The position numbers and the translations under genes were made by a program. A stretch of 64,000 bases of DNA from Sisyra terminalis (Eukaryota > Arthropoda > Insecta > Neuroptera > Sisyridae), in assembly GCA_958496175.1 (NCBI GenBank), contig OY292276.1, positions 17,812,001 to 17,876,000 on the forward strand, in the 5' to 3' direction. The notes under the pieces were generated by a model. That model had not been told where the DNA came from. It saw nothing but the letters and a program-made list of their open reading frames with translations, and searched no databases. This document shows positions 23,900-35,702 of this stretch, piece after piece. How positions within the stretch are numbered: position 1 is the first letter of the stretch; each line of letters opens with the position of its first letter.

Positions 23900-24480
23900 G
23901 GCTTGGCCATGGATTCTCCTTTATCAGAACTACTAGCCGACATTTACATGAGTCACTTTGAAAATAAATATATTATGAATAATACCTACAAAAATAAAAT
24001 ACTATATTAATGAAGATATGTAGACAGTACATTTATATCATTTAATGGAATTACCCGACAGATTGACAATATGGTATCTGATCTGAACAAAATTAACCAG
24101 AAAATAAAATTCACTTCAGAACATGAACTAAAGGAAAAATCTACTTTTTAGACACAACGATTACCAATGAAAATGGAAAGTTGTCATACAATATATATAT
24201 AGGAGACCAACAATGAACACAACCATCCATAAAATATCATTTGACCCAAGAAACCAAAAAATGGCAGCTTTCAACAGTCTAGTGTACAGAGCAATCAAGT
24301 TCCCTCTTAGCACCAAAGCTCATGAAAATTTTTTTAAGATAATTAAACATATAACCATTACTAACAATAGCTCAATTATAGACAAAATAATATCGAAATT
24401 TACTGAAAAATCCATTTTTCTAACTCCATCAAAAGAAAACAAAAAATATATAAAATATTTAATAATATATTTAATTTAAC
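23900..24480 (+). pseudogene. Penelope reverse transcriptase palm/thumb remnant
   Basis: Translated pieces read DSPLSELLADIYM, then RYVDSTFISFNGITRQ (the catalytic YVDD appears as YVDS), then NQKIKFTSEHE, and after frameshifts TTIHKISFDPRNQKMAAFNS followed by YRAIKFPLS. This order (MGSPLSPLLADIYM, YVDD, HxxH-type 'TTIHKTS..HKMAAFNSM') is the standard Penelope RT region. Stops after TRQ-side segments and the loss of the second catalytic Asp make it non-functional. Confidence 0.75.
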
Positions 24481-24559
24481 AATCACCAATTTCCTGAAGA
24501 AAAATTACTTCAATATCGTATTTTCAACAAACAACAAAATGATGAAAATTCTTAAACCA

Positions 24560-24850
24560 TTGGAAAACAACTAAATTACAACGAAAAATAAAACCGGAAT
24601 ATATAAAATTAAATGTGGTTCTTGTGAAAAATTATATATTGACCAAACTGGTAGATCTTTCGGAACAAGATATAAGGAACATACACCCAAGAGACCTACT
24701 TCAACAATAACTTCAAATTTTACATAACACCTTTATGACGAAAATCATCAATGCTTAAATTTCGAAACAAATTTTAAGCCACTACATATATGCAAGAAAA
24801 GATCACATATGAACACCCTAGAAGAATATGAAATATACAAAGCACAAAAC
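24560..24850 (+). pseudogene. GIY-YIG endonuclease domain of the Penelope-like element
   Basis: From 24593: TGIYKIKCGSCEKLYIDQTG then RSFGTRYKEH, the GIY half and the YIG-equivalent (here YID) with the conserved Arg in the following helix. In-frame stops occur after LENN and after TSNFT. Penelope elements use this nuclease for target-site nicking. Members of this branch typically carry the CxxC zinc motif (CGSC) seen here between GIY and YIG. Confidence 0.8.
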
Positions 24851-24927
24851 AACCATATATAACCATATATAAAAATATACAAACAACCTATATGAAATTT
24901 GTTTATAACTAACAAAATAGTCATTGC

Positions 24928-24962
24928 CTGATGATGACAGTCAAAAACTGTTGAAACGCGTA
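24928..24962 (+). ncRNA. Hammerhead ribozyme-like motif at the Penelope 3' end
   Basis: CTGATGA (24928-24934), helix II ACAGT-CAAAA-ACTGT (24937-24951, possibly extended by a G-U pair), GAAA (24953-24956), then CGCGTAGTAATAAAG. Penelope-like elements are known to carry hammerheads in their terminal repeats, which supports the call. The upstream half was not located. Confidence 0.55.
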
Positions 24963-25079
24963 GTAATAAAGAAGAAATTGAGTCATAGGACATATATTAT
25001 TATTCATTAATTATTCAGTTTTCAGCATTTTTAAAATGTTGAAATTTAAAAAGAACTTTTTTTTTATTTGGGTGTATAG

Positions 25080-25450
25080 AAGTTCGGCAGTGTAGAAATT
25101 ATGGAATAAATATAATGTTTCTTTCCAGATTTCTTGAACCACAAAATAACCCCAATTAATAGCATATATTTTTTTTGCAAAATCTAATCTTTGAAAAATG
25201 CTCCAAATTGAGCTTTTTCATAAAACAGCGTTTCGTGAAAAATAAAGCCAGCGACAATTTCTATTTTCTTTTAAATCTCTTGAGCTTAATATTTATAGAA
25301 AAGTTCTAAACGTTAACATAGCACTTCATAGTGTTTTTCTAGAAAATTTGTGAGCCAAAATTTTGTTTTCTATCAAACTTCTTGAACTACAAAAAAGCAA
25401 CGATATTTTTCGTAGTTTTTTCAAATTCCAAAAGTGTATCTAATGGTAAT
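25080..25450 (+). mobile_element. Unclassified repeat (family of 18.1, 23.2, 44.5 kb)
   Basis: Same block order as the related copies ('CACAAAATAACCCCAATTAATAGC', 'AAAACAGCGTTTCG', 'GAGCTTAATA', end 'CTATGGACGTAATTG'). Non-coding and diverged. Confidence 0.45.
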
Positions 25451-25744
25451 TCTATGGACGTAATTGTTCATATATTTATGGTAACATACCTATTCCTATG
25501 ATATAAGTTATAAAAAAAAAAAGATCAGAGTTGCAAAATGCAAGTGCTAAAAACAAAGTCATCCCTATCATATTCTGACATTTTCTAGAAGATTCAAAAT
25601 AAAAGACTCCCAAAAAACTCTACTTCAATCTAGAATAACTTTTTTCTTAAAAAAAAAGGATCAAAAATAAAGACATAATTCCCGAATTTAAGAGACTTAT
25701 CTGATCCTTTTTAGAGAGTAATTAAATATTTTAATCAAAACATT

Positions 25745-26140
25745 AACATTGCTGGTATTCTTATCCATGGTTTTATTATACATTAATGTTTCTTATTTTC
25801 TGGATACTTTTTAATATTTGATGTTTTTATTTAATTTTTTGTACAACGTTTTGCCACTTTCGCAGCTTCTTCAGGTACCACGGTTTTATTTTTATTTTTA
25901 TATAAAAAAAAATTATTATGTAAAATTGTTATAATGTTATTTATTTTACATGTTATTGAATTATTATGAGAAAGATTATTTTATATGGATTTAAAAATTT
26001 GATATTTGCAATTGAGGTGTTTTATGTTTAAGTGTATTAATTACGTAATATTATTACTGTCTGTTTGTAGTACCTGAAGAAGCTGCGAAAGTAGCGAATA
26101 TTAAAAAGTATCCAGAAAATAAGAATCATTAATGTATAAA
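25745..26140. mobile_element. Foldback element with decayed hammerhead-type arms
   Basis: Outer arms ACATTAATG..TTCTTATTTTCTGGATACTTTTTAATA (25785-25825) and their complement (26085-26135). The right arm reads CCTGAAGAAGCTGC-GAAA-GTAGCGAAT, and the left (minus) CCTGAAGAAGCTGC-GAAA-GTGGCAAAACG. Both are CTGAAGA plus helix II, with the GAAA box damaged in each. Centre about 200 bp, AT-rich. Confidence 0.65.
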
Positions 26141-28440
26141 TATTTTAATTTTGCTTAGCATATTTTAAATAGTGTCGAATGTTATTTTTCTATGAACTTT
26201 CTCACTTTTTCAAAGGATGTCGCAACGGATAAAAAAAATCGAGACCCAAAAAAATGTCTACTTTTCTCGGGAACCACTTATTCGATTTTGGAAAACTTTG
26301 GTGTATTTAAACATCGAATTAGTACTAAAAAAAATAATGAAAATAAGGCACTAATACACAACTCCATTGCATTTAAGCTAACATAATTTAACGCTTTTCC
26401 GTTTGTAAAAATTAAAAACTCACTTCCGCCAGAAACATGAAGGAAACTATGGTAGAAATATACGAATAAATTAGAAATGGAAAAAAAATAATTCTAGTTA
26501 TATTTACATTTCTCCACATTGCAAAAATCCGTCACGGAAAAAATATGTTTTTTTTTTTGAAACAAAAAAAGTTAACTTAATCAAATATCAAATTATAAAA
26601 TTGTTAAGCATTTCTACTTGATATTTGCTCTACTACTTCCTGTTCAACCCATCCAATCTGGAATATTTTCTTAGTAATTAAATTATATTTTTATTCGCAT
26701 TCGCAATGGATTTAATAAATTCATATAATGAGAAATGGTGGATTCGTTTCGTTTAAAGTGAGACGAAAATATAATTTCTATATTTATTTCTATAATAGAA
26801 CCACTTGTTGGATGTTGCTCTCTCTTGTATTCTATATTCCAAGACGCTATCTCTCAATATGATATGATTCGACGAAAGCTTCTCCTTGGAGCTTTACCCG
26901 TTCCCCCGTTGTCTCGACCTTATTTACCCCCTTATCCATAATTGTGTTACACGTCCTGCTTGGCTTCCGAGATGTGCTTACTTTAACTTGAAAATGTTGT
27001 TTTCGATGTGAAATTTAGTATCATCACTGGTAACAAGCTTTAAACGTAATTATCTATAACAACTAGTGTAATTACTTATACTCTAAATCAGGATCTAGAG
27101 TAATTAGAAGGGCGTTTTAATAGTGAGATGAACTACGGGAAAAAACGATTATTTAAAAAGCATTTTGCGTAAAATTGAAATCAAATGAAATGCGTTAAGT
27201 AAATTAAGTGGATGGTTCAGTAGAGAGGTCTGAGGACGACTTTCAATAAAGGCGATGGTAAATGACGAAGTAAGTGATACAAAACCATCAAAGAGCTTTC
27301 GCTTTTGTATAATAAAGTGTTGTATAATTGCCAAGAGGAGTTTCACGCTTCCCCTCTACCATCTTGTGCCTTTTGATTTTCAAATGTTGCTAATACTTTA
27401 TATAAAAAATCTATATTTTATTAGCTTTATTAGATTTTGAATCTGTATTCCAAGAAATATATTCTACTTCATTTATAATACATTCAAGTGTGAATAAGAA
27501 ATGAAAAAAAATGTTAAATAAACATGTTTTAAAGTCGTAATTTACAAAATGAGAAAAATATCGTAATTATTATAAAAAATTCATGAAAATATCATATTTT
27601 CGTTAAGTTTCAATTAATATCTGCAAAATTAATGATCCGTGAAGGTAAAAGTTCAGCTGGTAATTAAACATCTTTGTAGTTATAGAAAGATATTTTTCCG
27701 GTGAAAAGTTTTTCCTTTAGCTAAAGCAGATGCTAACGACAATTTTTTAATCATAAAAAATAACTTTGAAACTAGCCCTTTGTTCGAAATAAAACGTATT
27801 AAAACAAAAAGACCCGTACGGTAAAAGCGAATGCGTATTGTTCGAACAAAAAAGTTTTTTTTTTGTATCGTTATAGATGAGTAATTCCTTTATTAAATTT
27901 CACGTAGTCCGTAAAATATTTTTTACGAAAATTGCAGCAAGATTGTTCTGAAAGTATCGATTGCTTTTTAATTAAATTTTTAAATTGAGCTGCCAAAATG
28001 TTTAAGTTAAACGATTGAGTTCATATTGATGGTGACATATTTTTGTTATAAAGATAATCAGGTCATTTTCAATAGTATTGCGTCAAAAACGCTAATTTAG
28101 TAAACAGTTTTGTTCAAATAATTAAAATTTTATTGTTTAGTAATAAAATAATTAAAATTTTACAAAATATATTAAAGCTTTTATGTAGAAGAGAAACGAG
28201 AGAAATATTTATTGCTGGAAAATTAAAACGAAAAAAATAAAAATTGATATTTTAGATAGAATTTTTAATATTACACTACTATACTAAGGAGAATATTTTT
28301 ATTCTTATTTGTATATGTTTCTCTTGTCTAGAAATCAAATAGTGATAATACCTAAGGGATACAAAATTCATAATTTCCTATGATTGAAATCATAAAATTA
28401 AATTTTTCTTTTGGTTCTAGGTGCCCTCTACATTTCCTGC
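26141..28440. other. Non-coding sequence
   Basis: No supported gene. 26820-26970 is clearly GC-richer than its surroundings, with pyrimidine-rich blocks (CCCGTTCCCCCGTTGTC). On the minus strand it holds a possible donor (AAGGG then GTAAAT), so a non-coding exon is conceivable but unproven. Overlapping ORFs at 27149-27440 have no motif. Confidence 0.4.
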
Positions 28441-28454
28441 ATAACCTGCAGATA

Positions 28455-28812
28455 TCGCAAGAATGGAGGCTAGGAGACATTTAATGGCCAACGGAGACAT
28501 TTAATAGTCAGAAGACATTTAATAGTCAGAAGACATTTAAGGCTATTATGTAGGAAGTTGCAACTAATTTCCGATTGTAATCTCCTGGTATACTATTCCA
28601 TTCCAATGACAATCTGGACATATGGCATCCAAGTATGGAGAATGGTCAGGATTCCAACATAAATATCATTCAACACTTTAAGTCGTCTCAATAGAGTGTA
28701 AATTGCTGTTTTATAAAGCTATATTGAAACTAGTCCGGAAGAACGAAGTGTAACTCTAAAGATCATCCTCAACTTCGGGAATCAACATAATACAGAGATA
28801 CCAATCAAAAAA
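28455..28812 (+). pseudogene. jockey-type LINE, RT C-terminal fragment (partly duplicated)
   Basis: Plus-strand translation gives IWTYGIQVW (the jockey-clade 'P-WTYG-Q-W' motif), then with a frameshift SNINIIQHFKSSQ. After a short stretch it gives LYKAILK and INIIQRYQSKNL, a second copy of the same region. A short direct repeat AGACATTTAATAGTC occurs three to four times at 28475-28545. Interrupted at 28814 by an inverted LINE; further jockey C-terminal sequence resumes at 29350. Confidence 0.65.
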
Positions 28813-28813
28813 T

Positions 28814-29290
28814 CTTCTTCTTCTTCTTCCTTTTCAACGTGGAACATTGGCGATCATTATGGCAGTTTTTATTTTTGATACTACAGCGCGAACCCTCTAG
28901 TGCTTTTTTCGAACCACCCACAAAGGTTGGCTAACCAGAATGTCCTTCTTCTTCCCAAAGCTCTTTTTCCTTCAATCCGACCTTGAATGATAAGTTGAAG
29001 TAAGTGATTTTGAGTTATTACACATGACGTGGCCGAAGTACAACTACTTTCTCTTCTTTATATATATATATATCATAAGAGTTTTTGTGGTACTAAGTTT
29101 TGTTAGTACTTCTTCATTTTGCAAGTGATCACTCCAAGCTTTCTTGAGGATTCGGCGATATACCCCCATTTCAAGTGCGGTAGTTTTATCTTCCAGTTTT
29201 TTAGATAAGAGTCCATCATTCCATTCCTTATAAGACAATAGGGAATACGTAGCACTTGACTATTTTTAATTATAGTTCCAGAAATCCACA
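28814..29290 (-). pseudogene. 5'-truncated RTE/CR1-type LINE inserted into the jockey copy
   Basis: Minus strand: ALEMGVYRRILKKAWSDHLQ then NEEVLTKLSTTKTL, the well-known conserved C-terminal region of insect 'endonuclease-reverse transcriptase' LINEs (consensus 'FEMWCYRRMLKISW.D..TNEEVL'). The 3' end is an (AAG)n-type tail, seen on the plus strand as the TTC repeat at 28814-28830. The copy is 5'-truncated and frameshifted; two overlapping minus frames carry parts of the same homology. Confidence 0.7.
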
Positions 29291-29349
29291 AAGATCTTTC
29301 TCATCTTTGTGAAAATTCCTCGATCAAAAACCCTAAATATTTCTTAATA

Positions 29350-29560
29350 TCTAAGAATAAGTATTTCCTAAGTCCCGTGGTATAACGCTCACATACACAA
29401 AGATCTTAAAATAAGAACGGTAAAGAAAGTGATCGAAAAATAAAGTTCTAAATACCTACAGAAATTAGGGAACTACCCCAACTCCCTGGCACTAAACCTA
29501 CTTGACAACAGCAAGACGAGAAAAAGGTTAAGGAAATGAGCAATCTTGGACTTACAAAAC
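29350..29560 (+). pseudogene. jockey LINE C-terminus, resumed after the inserted LINE
   Basis: Across frameshifts the plus strand gives PWY-like sequence (29374), HKDLKIRTVKKVIEK, SSKYLQKLGNYPNSLALNLL and DNSKTRKRLRK. This is the usual end of jockey ORF2 ('HxDL.IPTV', 'H.N.LA..LLD'). It fits as the continuation of 28455-28812. Confidence 0.65.
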
Positions 29561-32500
29561 GAAACAAAGTATTAATAAATGCGCCTAAATTTAACACTAC
29601 AATATTGGAAATAGGTCGCTGGACTTATCCCTTCAAAAGAATACCTACTCGGTCCTCTTACCCTTTTTGCACTACCATGCAGATTATTGACTTACCTACA
29701 TTGATTTTAATAAATATTTATTGTTTGTTTCACAAAAATCATTATTTATGTTTAAATAACCAATGTAATAAGTAATCTTCTAAATGACATTTTGCATTAA
29801 TGCAAATTATTGTATTTTGAAATTCTTATATACCTACTATCCGAATTCAATGAACAGTAATACCTATAAATATTTAAAGCAGTCGGAATTAACGAAAAAA
29901 ATTTGAACAAGGTTAAAGTTATAAATTTAATATTTTAAATAGTTTATGGTTACAAAAATTATCCTATTCAACTAAGTATTTATTTTATGTAATAATTTAA
30001 TTTTTATTGGAAATATGATCCTTGTTTTGGTGCCAAATTCTCTGATTAATTCTTTTAAGTTTATTTCATGAAAAATATTCAGATATCTACAGTCAAGAGC
30101 TGCATCATAAGATAATTTAAAATTTACGACTTCCTAATAAGACAATAAAGTTTGTATATCGCACCCACTATCCTTTTATTTTTATGCTTCATTACATTAT
30201 ATTACCTATTTAACCATTTCATTGCCAATACATGACATCATCAAAATTAGTACTAACTTCAAAATAATAAGAAAATATTTATGTTAAAAGAATTTGTTTT
30301 TAAATATAGATAACGAATATCAAAATTTTAATAATATATGCCACATATATGAAATAAGAAAATATTTTGCTTATTTTTTAAAATAGTCATTTACCGTCGC
30401 TTTATAACAACTAAGGTTTTTAGCAACTCTAGGGTTTAAAAAGCTCGGATTTTTGAATTGGATACTTTTTATAGGTATTTTATGTATTATTAATTTCAAA
30501 GTTCATAATGTTATGCTATATTTTTATAAAAATGACAAAAGTGAAAATATTTTGCTTTCAACTGTAATGAAATTAATAAAATATTGAATTAAAGATAAAG
30601 ACAAAAGCTTTCTGAATAGAAATCAATCATATCAAACCGTATAATCTTTAATACCACTAGAGACTATTCGTAATATCATCGATTTAGTTATCTTCTTTTC
30701 TACTAAAGCTTCTTACATAAAATACTAAAAAAAATTAAAGGATTTTACAATCGAAGAAATGGAGAAATGAAAATAAAAGATATTTAAGGTCGAGAATCAC
30801 GGTGCGCATTTAACCTATATAGGAAATACCATATACAGGTATTTTTTGTAGCATTCAACACATTTGATATTATTTCATTTAAAGATGAGGAAAAATCTTA
30901 AGACTAATTAAAAGTATAGTTTATAATATTGCAATTTACTCTAATTAATCACTGTTAAGTAATTAAAGAAAGACTGCAAGTAAATCGGTGAAGAAATTGA
31001 GCTTTACTTAATTTCTGTGTCACCCCGTTTCATCAGAAATTCTGACTTCACCAGGCACATTTATTGAAAGTGGTTCTTAGTAATATTTGTGAGGGTTAAC
31101 ATAATATTTATAAAAATTAAAGGTATTTTTAAATTCAATTTTTATGTAAGTTTTCTGTTTTACCCACACTCATTTCGTTTACGTTTTTTTTAAACTTGAA
31201 CTTAAAAACGACTGAACAAATTTTAATGAAATTTTATTGGTAGGCACAATACATTGTTTCACTCACAATATGCCCTACATTATTATATACGGAAGTAAAA
31301 TAAGGGAGAGTACTTTTTACACATAATTTAAGGATTAAAAGAAAATGCTTTCTTATGAAAAAAATAATAATAAAAATCGTGTTTTTGTGGTGCGGAAAAT
31401 ATTTTAGAAAGGAAACAGTTTTCATATTTTACGACATACGACAATTCTAATCAAAAAACATTGTCTATGGTATATCAAAGTAATGATGAATTCGAAGGAA
31501 TAAGTTAGTAAAAAAAATAATCTAATAAAATATGGACATTTTTCGTGTTATTTATATACCTCTTGAATAGGAAACAATTAAATAAAACGAAAACTAATTT
31601 TACAAGGAATGAAAGAAAAAAATACATAAAAATTCCTTCAAAAGTTTTTGGTGGAATGGATTTTTTTTCCATTTGTATAGTTTTAATTTTTATTACAAAG
31701 TATATAAATGAAGCATTGGTAGTGAAAATTTTATGCTTTGTATCAAATATAACTAGGGATTTCGGGAGGGTAACTGTTAAACAAGAAACAAGGAAGTCCT
31801 TATTTCTGTCAAGTCACGTAGAAGTGCTCATCAAATTCAGTAAACATTTCCTTATAACTTTATAATTACATAAAATGCTTTGTATCAGTTTCACTTATAT
31901 TTGAAGCACATTCTATGACGTATCCAAATAATTTTATAATGCATTAGTAATTAAAATTTAATCTTTAAAAAAGCACTTTGCTCTTGTTTCTCCGATTTTC
32001 TTTTCACCGCCACTGATTGTTACACAATATCAAAACCACCAAAGAAAAATATGTAAAAATTTGCCTAAACAATACAGTGCTTAATTTTCTGCAGTTATAA
32101 GAAAATACATAAGAAAAACTAGCATTCTTTTAGGTCTTCCATCTTTATAAATTATTAAACCTTTAATTACAATTTTCCCTTCACAATAACCTGTGATAAA
32201 GAAAAGTAAACTCCATCTAAGAACAAGATACCTTTGTTGATTTTATACGAAAAAGTTTACGATAACTTACATTTGTTTTTTTGTGTTCCTCATTTTATTA
32301 CTTTAGAAGAGTTTTATTAACACATAAAAATTGCGTAAACTCGCAAATTGAATAGATATAAAACAAATCAGTATTTTCCTTTTTAAAAAACCCGTACAAG
32401 TTGTATAAAATGAAAGCAATTTTCATTTGCTGTAAGCATTGTCTTACAAATGCATTTGATGAAAATTATAAACGACCTTCATGAATGGCCTTCGGTCGAA

Positions 32501-33253
32501 ATTCATGATGCAATATGAAGCATATTTAATGTAGATTAATTTGTGATCCTTAATTTTATTTCTTATACTTCAAAGGAAATGTTCTTTATTTTAAAGTTAT
32601 ACATAAAACTAAAGAATTAGTAATTTATAATTTCTAAATCAATTTTCTAGTTTAGTTTAAAATCTATTTTGATACAAAATTATCAATTTTTTTAAAATTT
32701 CAAATGAATAGAAACTGTTGCATACCTACCAATTTATGTTTTCAAATTCAAACGTAATTATAAATTCGTATTTCATATTTCAAATTAGAATATAAAACAA
32801 TATATCAGATATGTATATTCATTCGTATAAATACGCATCTATATTTGAAATTATGTATGAATAATAATATATAAATAGTCAAATAATTCCTAAAATTCCA
32901 TCCATACCACTTGAACAAAATTATTTTGTAATTCGAGTACACAAAATGTTTATATGGAGTAAGAAACAATAGAATTGGAAATATAAATTTTTCTAAAATT
33001 GATTCATATTAATTAACCCTTTGAATATCTGTCTATTTTGATATACAGTTATATTAAAATATGTTTGTCCGATAATAATTTATCATTTACAATTAACAAA
33101 GAAAAAAATAATCTATCAAATGCGTTTCGATTCACTCATAATACATTGTTAAAGTTTCCATAATGGGGAGTAAAAGCTTGCAATGAATAAATGCTTTCTA
33201 ATGAATTTTTCTCAAAAACATTTTATAAATAAAGTATATTAAAAAAAATTCAA
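29561..33253. other. AT-rich non-coding sequence
   Basis: Contains a minus-oriented fragment of SINE family A at about 30390-30445 (ACCGTCGCTTTATAACAACT and AACTCTAGGGTTTAAA). The plus ORF at 31545-31865 (106 codons) has a hydrophobic centre (FFSICIVLIFI) but no signal context, homology or splice sites. No gene supported. Confidence 0.5.
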
Positions 33254-33825
33254 GCCTACTGGTGACCGAGTGGTCGAGGTAACTGCTCCAAAACTTGTAG
33301 ATTATGGGTTTGATCTTAAAATCGAGCAAATTTTTAATATTTCTCGATAACGGATTTTATTAACCCTAGAGTCGCTTAAGACCTTGGTAGTTATAAAGCG
33401 ACGGTAAATAACAATTAAAAAAAAACTATTGGGTGTTGGGTTGGAATCTTGTATCGAGCGAATTTTCGATATTTCTCGATTAACAGATTTTTATTAACCA
33501 TAGATTTGCTTAAGACCTTGGTAGTTACAAAGCGACGGTAAATAACAATTAAAAAAAACTATTGGATGCTAGGTTCAAATCAAGTATCGAGCGAATTTTC
33601 GATATTTCTCAATTAATGGATTTTTATTAACCCTAGAGTCGCCAAAGACTTTAGCAGTTGTAAAGCGACGGTAAATAACAATTAAAAAAAAACTATTGGA
33701 TGTTGGGTTGGAATCTTGAATCGAGCGAATTTTCGATATTTCTTGATGTAGGAATTTTTATTGACCCTAGAGTCACTAAAGACCTTGGTAGTTTTACCGT
33801 GACGGTAAATAACAATTATAAAAAA
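33254..33825 (+). mobile_element. Tandem array of SINE family A (head plus four bodies)
   Basis: One full SINE with tRNA-like head (GCCTACTGGTGACCGAGTGG, 33254-33416) is followed by three body units of about 132 bp (starting near 33425, 33559 and 33692). Each carries ATTGG(G/A)TG, ATCGAGCGAATTTTCGATAT and AGCGACGGTAAATAACAATT. Head-to-tail SINE bodies of this regularity suggest multimeric transcripts or unequal crossing-over. Confidence 0.8.
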
Positions 33826-35470
33826 TCTTTTTCCACTTTAAAAATACAATTTTAATCAATTATTGGTTGATTTTAAACATTAAATTATTGGTAATGATAC
33901 TTTTTACGTTTATTTATACCGATTTTTCCCATCCCACAATTACATAAATTATAGGGTACCTTTTTTTTCAAACCACCTTCTATCTAGAAGTTTATATATA
34001 CTCTTTAAGCAAAATGGCTGTAACACATTAATAGAGCAAAATTGTAGGGATTCAGTTTTGGCCGTTTTGCTATGGAACCATAAAAATATTCAATTAATAA
34101 TTTCAATTGAGATAATTACAATCTAATAATAAAATGCGGACACTTCACAACTTGAAAAGTTTTGAAACCCAATCAGGAAAGTTTTAATCCGTATTTAAAA
34201 TGATTTCTACATTTTTATAACTGCAAATTGAAAATTAATCAAGTAAACCTCTTTAATCAATTTTAAATTAAAATTTAAATAAGTTTCAGAGAAAAAATAA
34301 AAATAAAACCAGAATTGAAATGAAGTAAGTCCGGAATGTCGTATGACCGGAATAATTAGTTCAGCAGTCAAGTACACCACTGATAAAGACATAGTTTATA
34401 ATAGTAAAATGAATTTGCTTTATCCTTCTTGTCGTTCTATTATAACTTCCCATAACCAATTAACAAACTGTTTGTCCTTTGAACAGAGCTCAATGTTTTC
34501 AATTCCGAATTTGATAAGCTCAGTTATAAATTAAGAATTATTTTTATAATTGATTATCTTAAGTAATAAGAGTGTTTAGAAATTTGAAATTAAAGAAATT
34601 GTACCAATATCTGAAGATAAGATTTATCAATCCATTTGGTTATTTTCAAAGCTCATTGTTTCTTTTTCAAAGCTTTTTCATTTTCTGAGTTATTTTTTTA
34701 TTTGTACCATAAAGAAGCTGTTGTAATCTCTTCTTTGATATTAATATTATTTCTCTATGCAACATAAGATTTTACAAAACGATCGGTAAAAGCCAACGAA
34801 AAGTTTATAAACAAGTCCTTACGGATTTTCTGTGGAACGTTAATCAACGAACAACGCGCTTTGTCAACGATGACGTTAGGGAATAATATTCCACTCATCT
34901 ATCAGTCGGAAAACCAGTCAAGCTCTGCAATCCTGTTTTCTTTTATTTTTCAATAAATATGCACAACATACTTACTAGCACTTAACAGAAACGACTATCA
35001 TAAATTACAATTTTCTATAATTCCTCAGCAAATTTGCGTCTCTAAACACAACAATAAATATCCGCTTCTATTTGAGCTTAAATATGAATTTACCTACTTT
35101 AATATTTTCCATCTATAAAAGTTAGTTCTTTTGAAGTAAAGACGAAAATAAAAAAAAAAGAATTGAATATTCTATACTAACAGAAGAGTCATCTATTAGA
35201 CAATTTTCATGAAACAATAACCAAAATATATATAATTTTATTATTTACATGCTCAAAACATGTAAATTCAAAAAAAAAAACTAATAAAAAAATCAATTTT
35301 TTACTGTTCAAAATATTTCTATTGATTCTTTTAACACTCTCTACCAAAACCTCTTAACACTCAGGTTTTATCACACAAACTGTATATAGTTCTTTCCATC
35401 AAGCACATTTGTTCACAAATTTTTCAAGATAAAACTTATAACAAGTCGAATAAATATCCTGGTTTTCTAT
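33826..35470. other. AT-rich non-coding sequence
   Basis: No gene seen. A GC-richer patch at 34830-34935 includes an initiator-like ATCAGTCGG (about 34909), without other support. Confidence 0.5.
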
Positions 35471-35477
35471 TCTTTCA

Positions 35478-35702
35478 GGTCTAAATTGATGTATAATTTG
35501 AAGGATATATAAGGATGTGGTAGACCAAATAAAGTTACTAATGTTTTACTTAATTTATTTCAATTGCAACGTTTCGTTTGTTTTTATGTAATATTTACAT
35601 GTTGCCTGATGAAGTTAAAATAACACCTACGCTGCAATTGAAATAAATGAAGTAAAACACTGCTAACTTTATTTTGTCTACCACATCCTGATATATCTTT
35701 TA
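35478..35702. mobile_element. Foldback element (second copy of the 6.8 kb family)
   Basis: Arms share AGGTCTAAATTGATGTATAA, GGTAGACCAAATAAAGTTA and CAATTGCAACG with the 6.8 kb copy, again as inverted repeats. CTGATGA is intact in the right arm (about 35606) but the GAAA box has been lost, and the left arm has lost the hairpin. Confidence 0.7.

Larger units (their letters stand above)
23870..24990 (+). mobile_element. Penelope-like retroelement, 5'-truncated and degraded
   Basis: Contains, in order on the plus strand, the end of a Penelope-type reverse transcriptase, a linker and a GIY-YIG endonuclease, then a 3' terminal repeat with a hammerhead-like motif. Reading frames are broken by several stops and shifts. 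The 3' part (24885-24990) is the same sequence that makes up the foldbacks at 41.6 and 49.3 kb, which ties those non-coding palindromes to the Penelope group. Confidence 0.8.

Noticed and set aside
31545..31865. 106-codon ORF as a membrane protein gene
   Set aside because: A single hydrophobic patch, AT-driven composition, and no promoter, splice or homology support.
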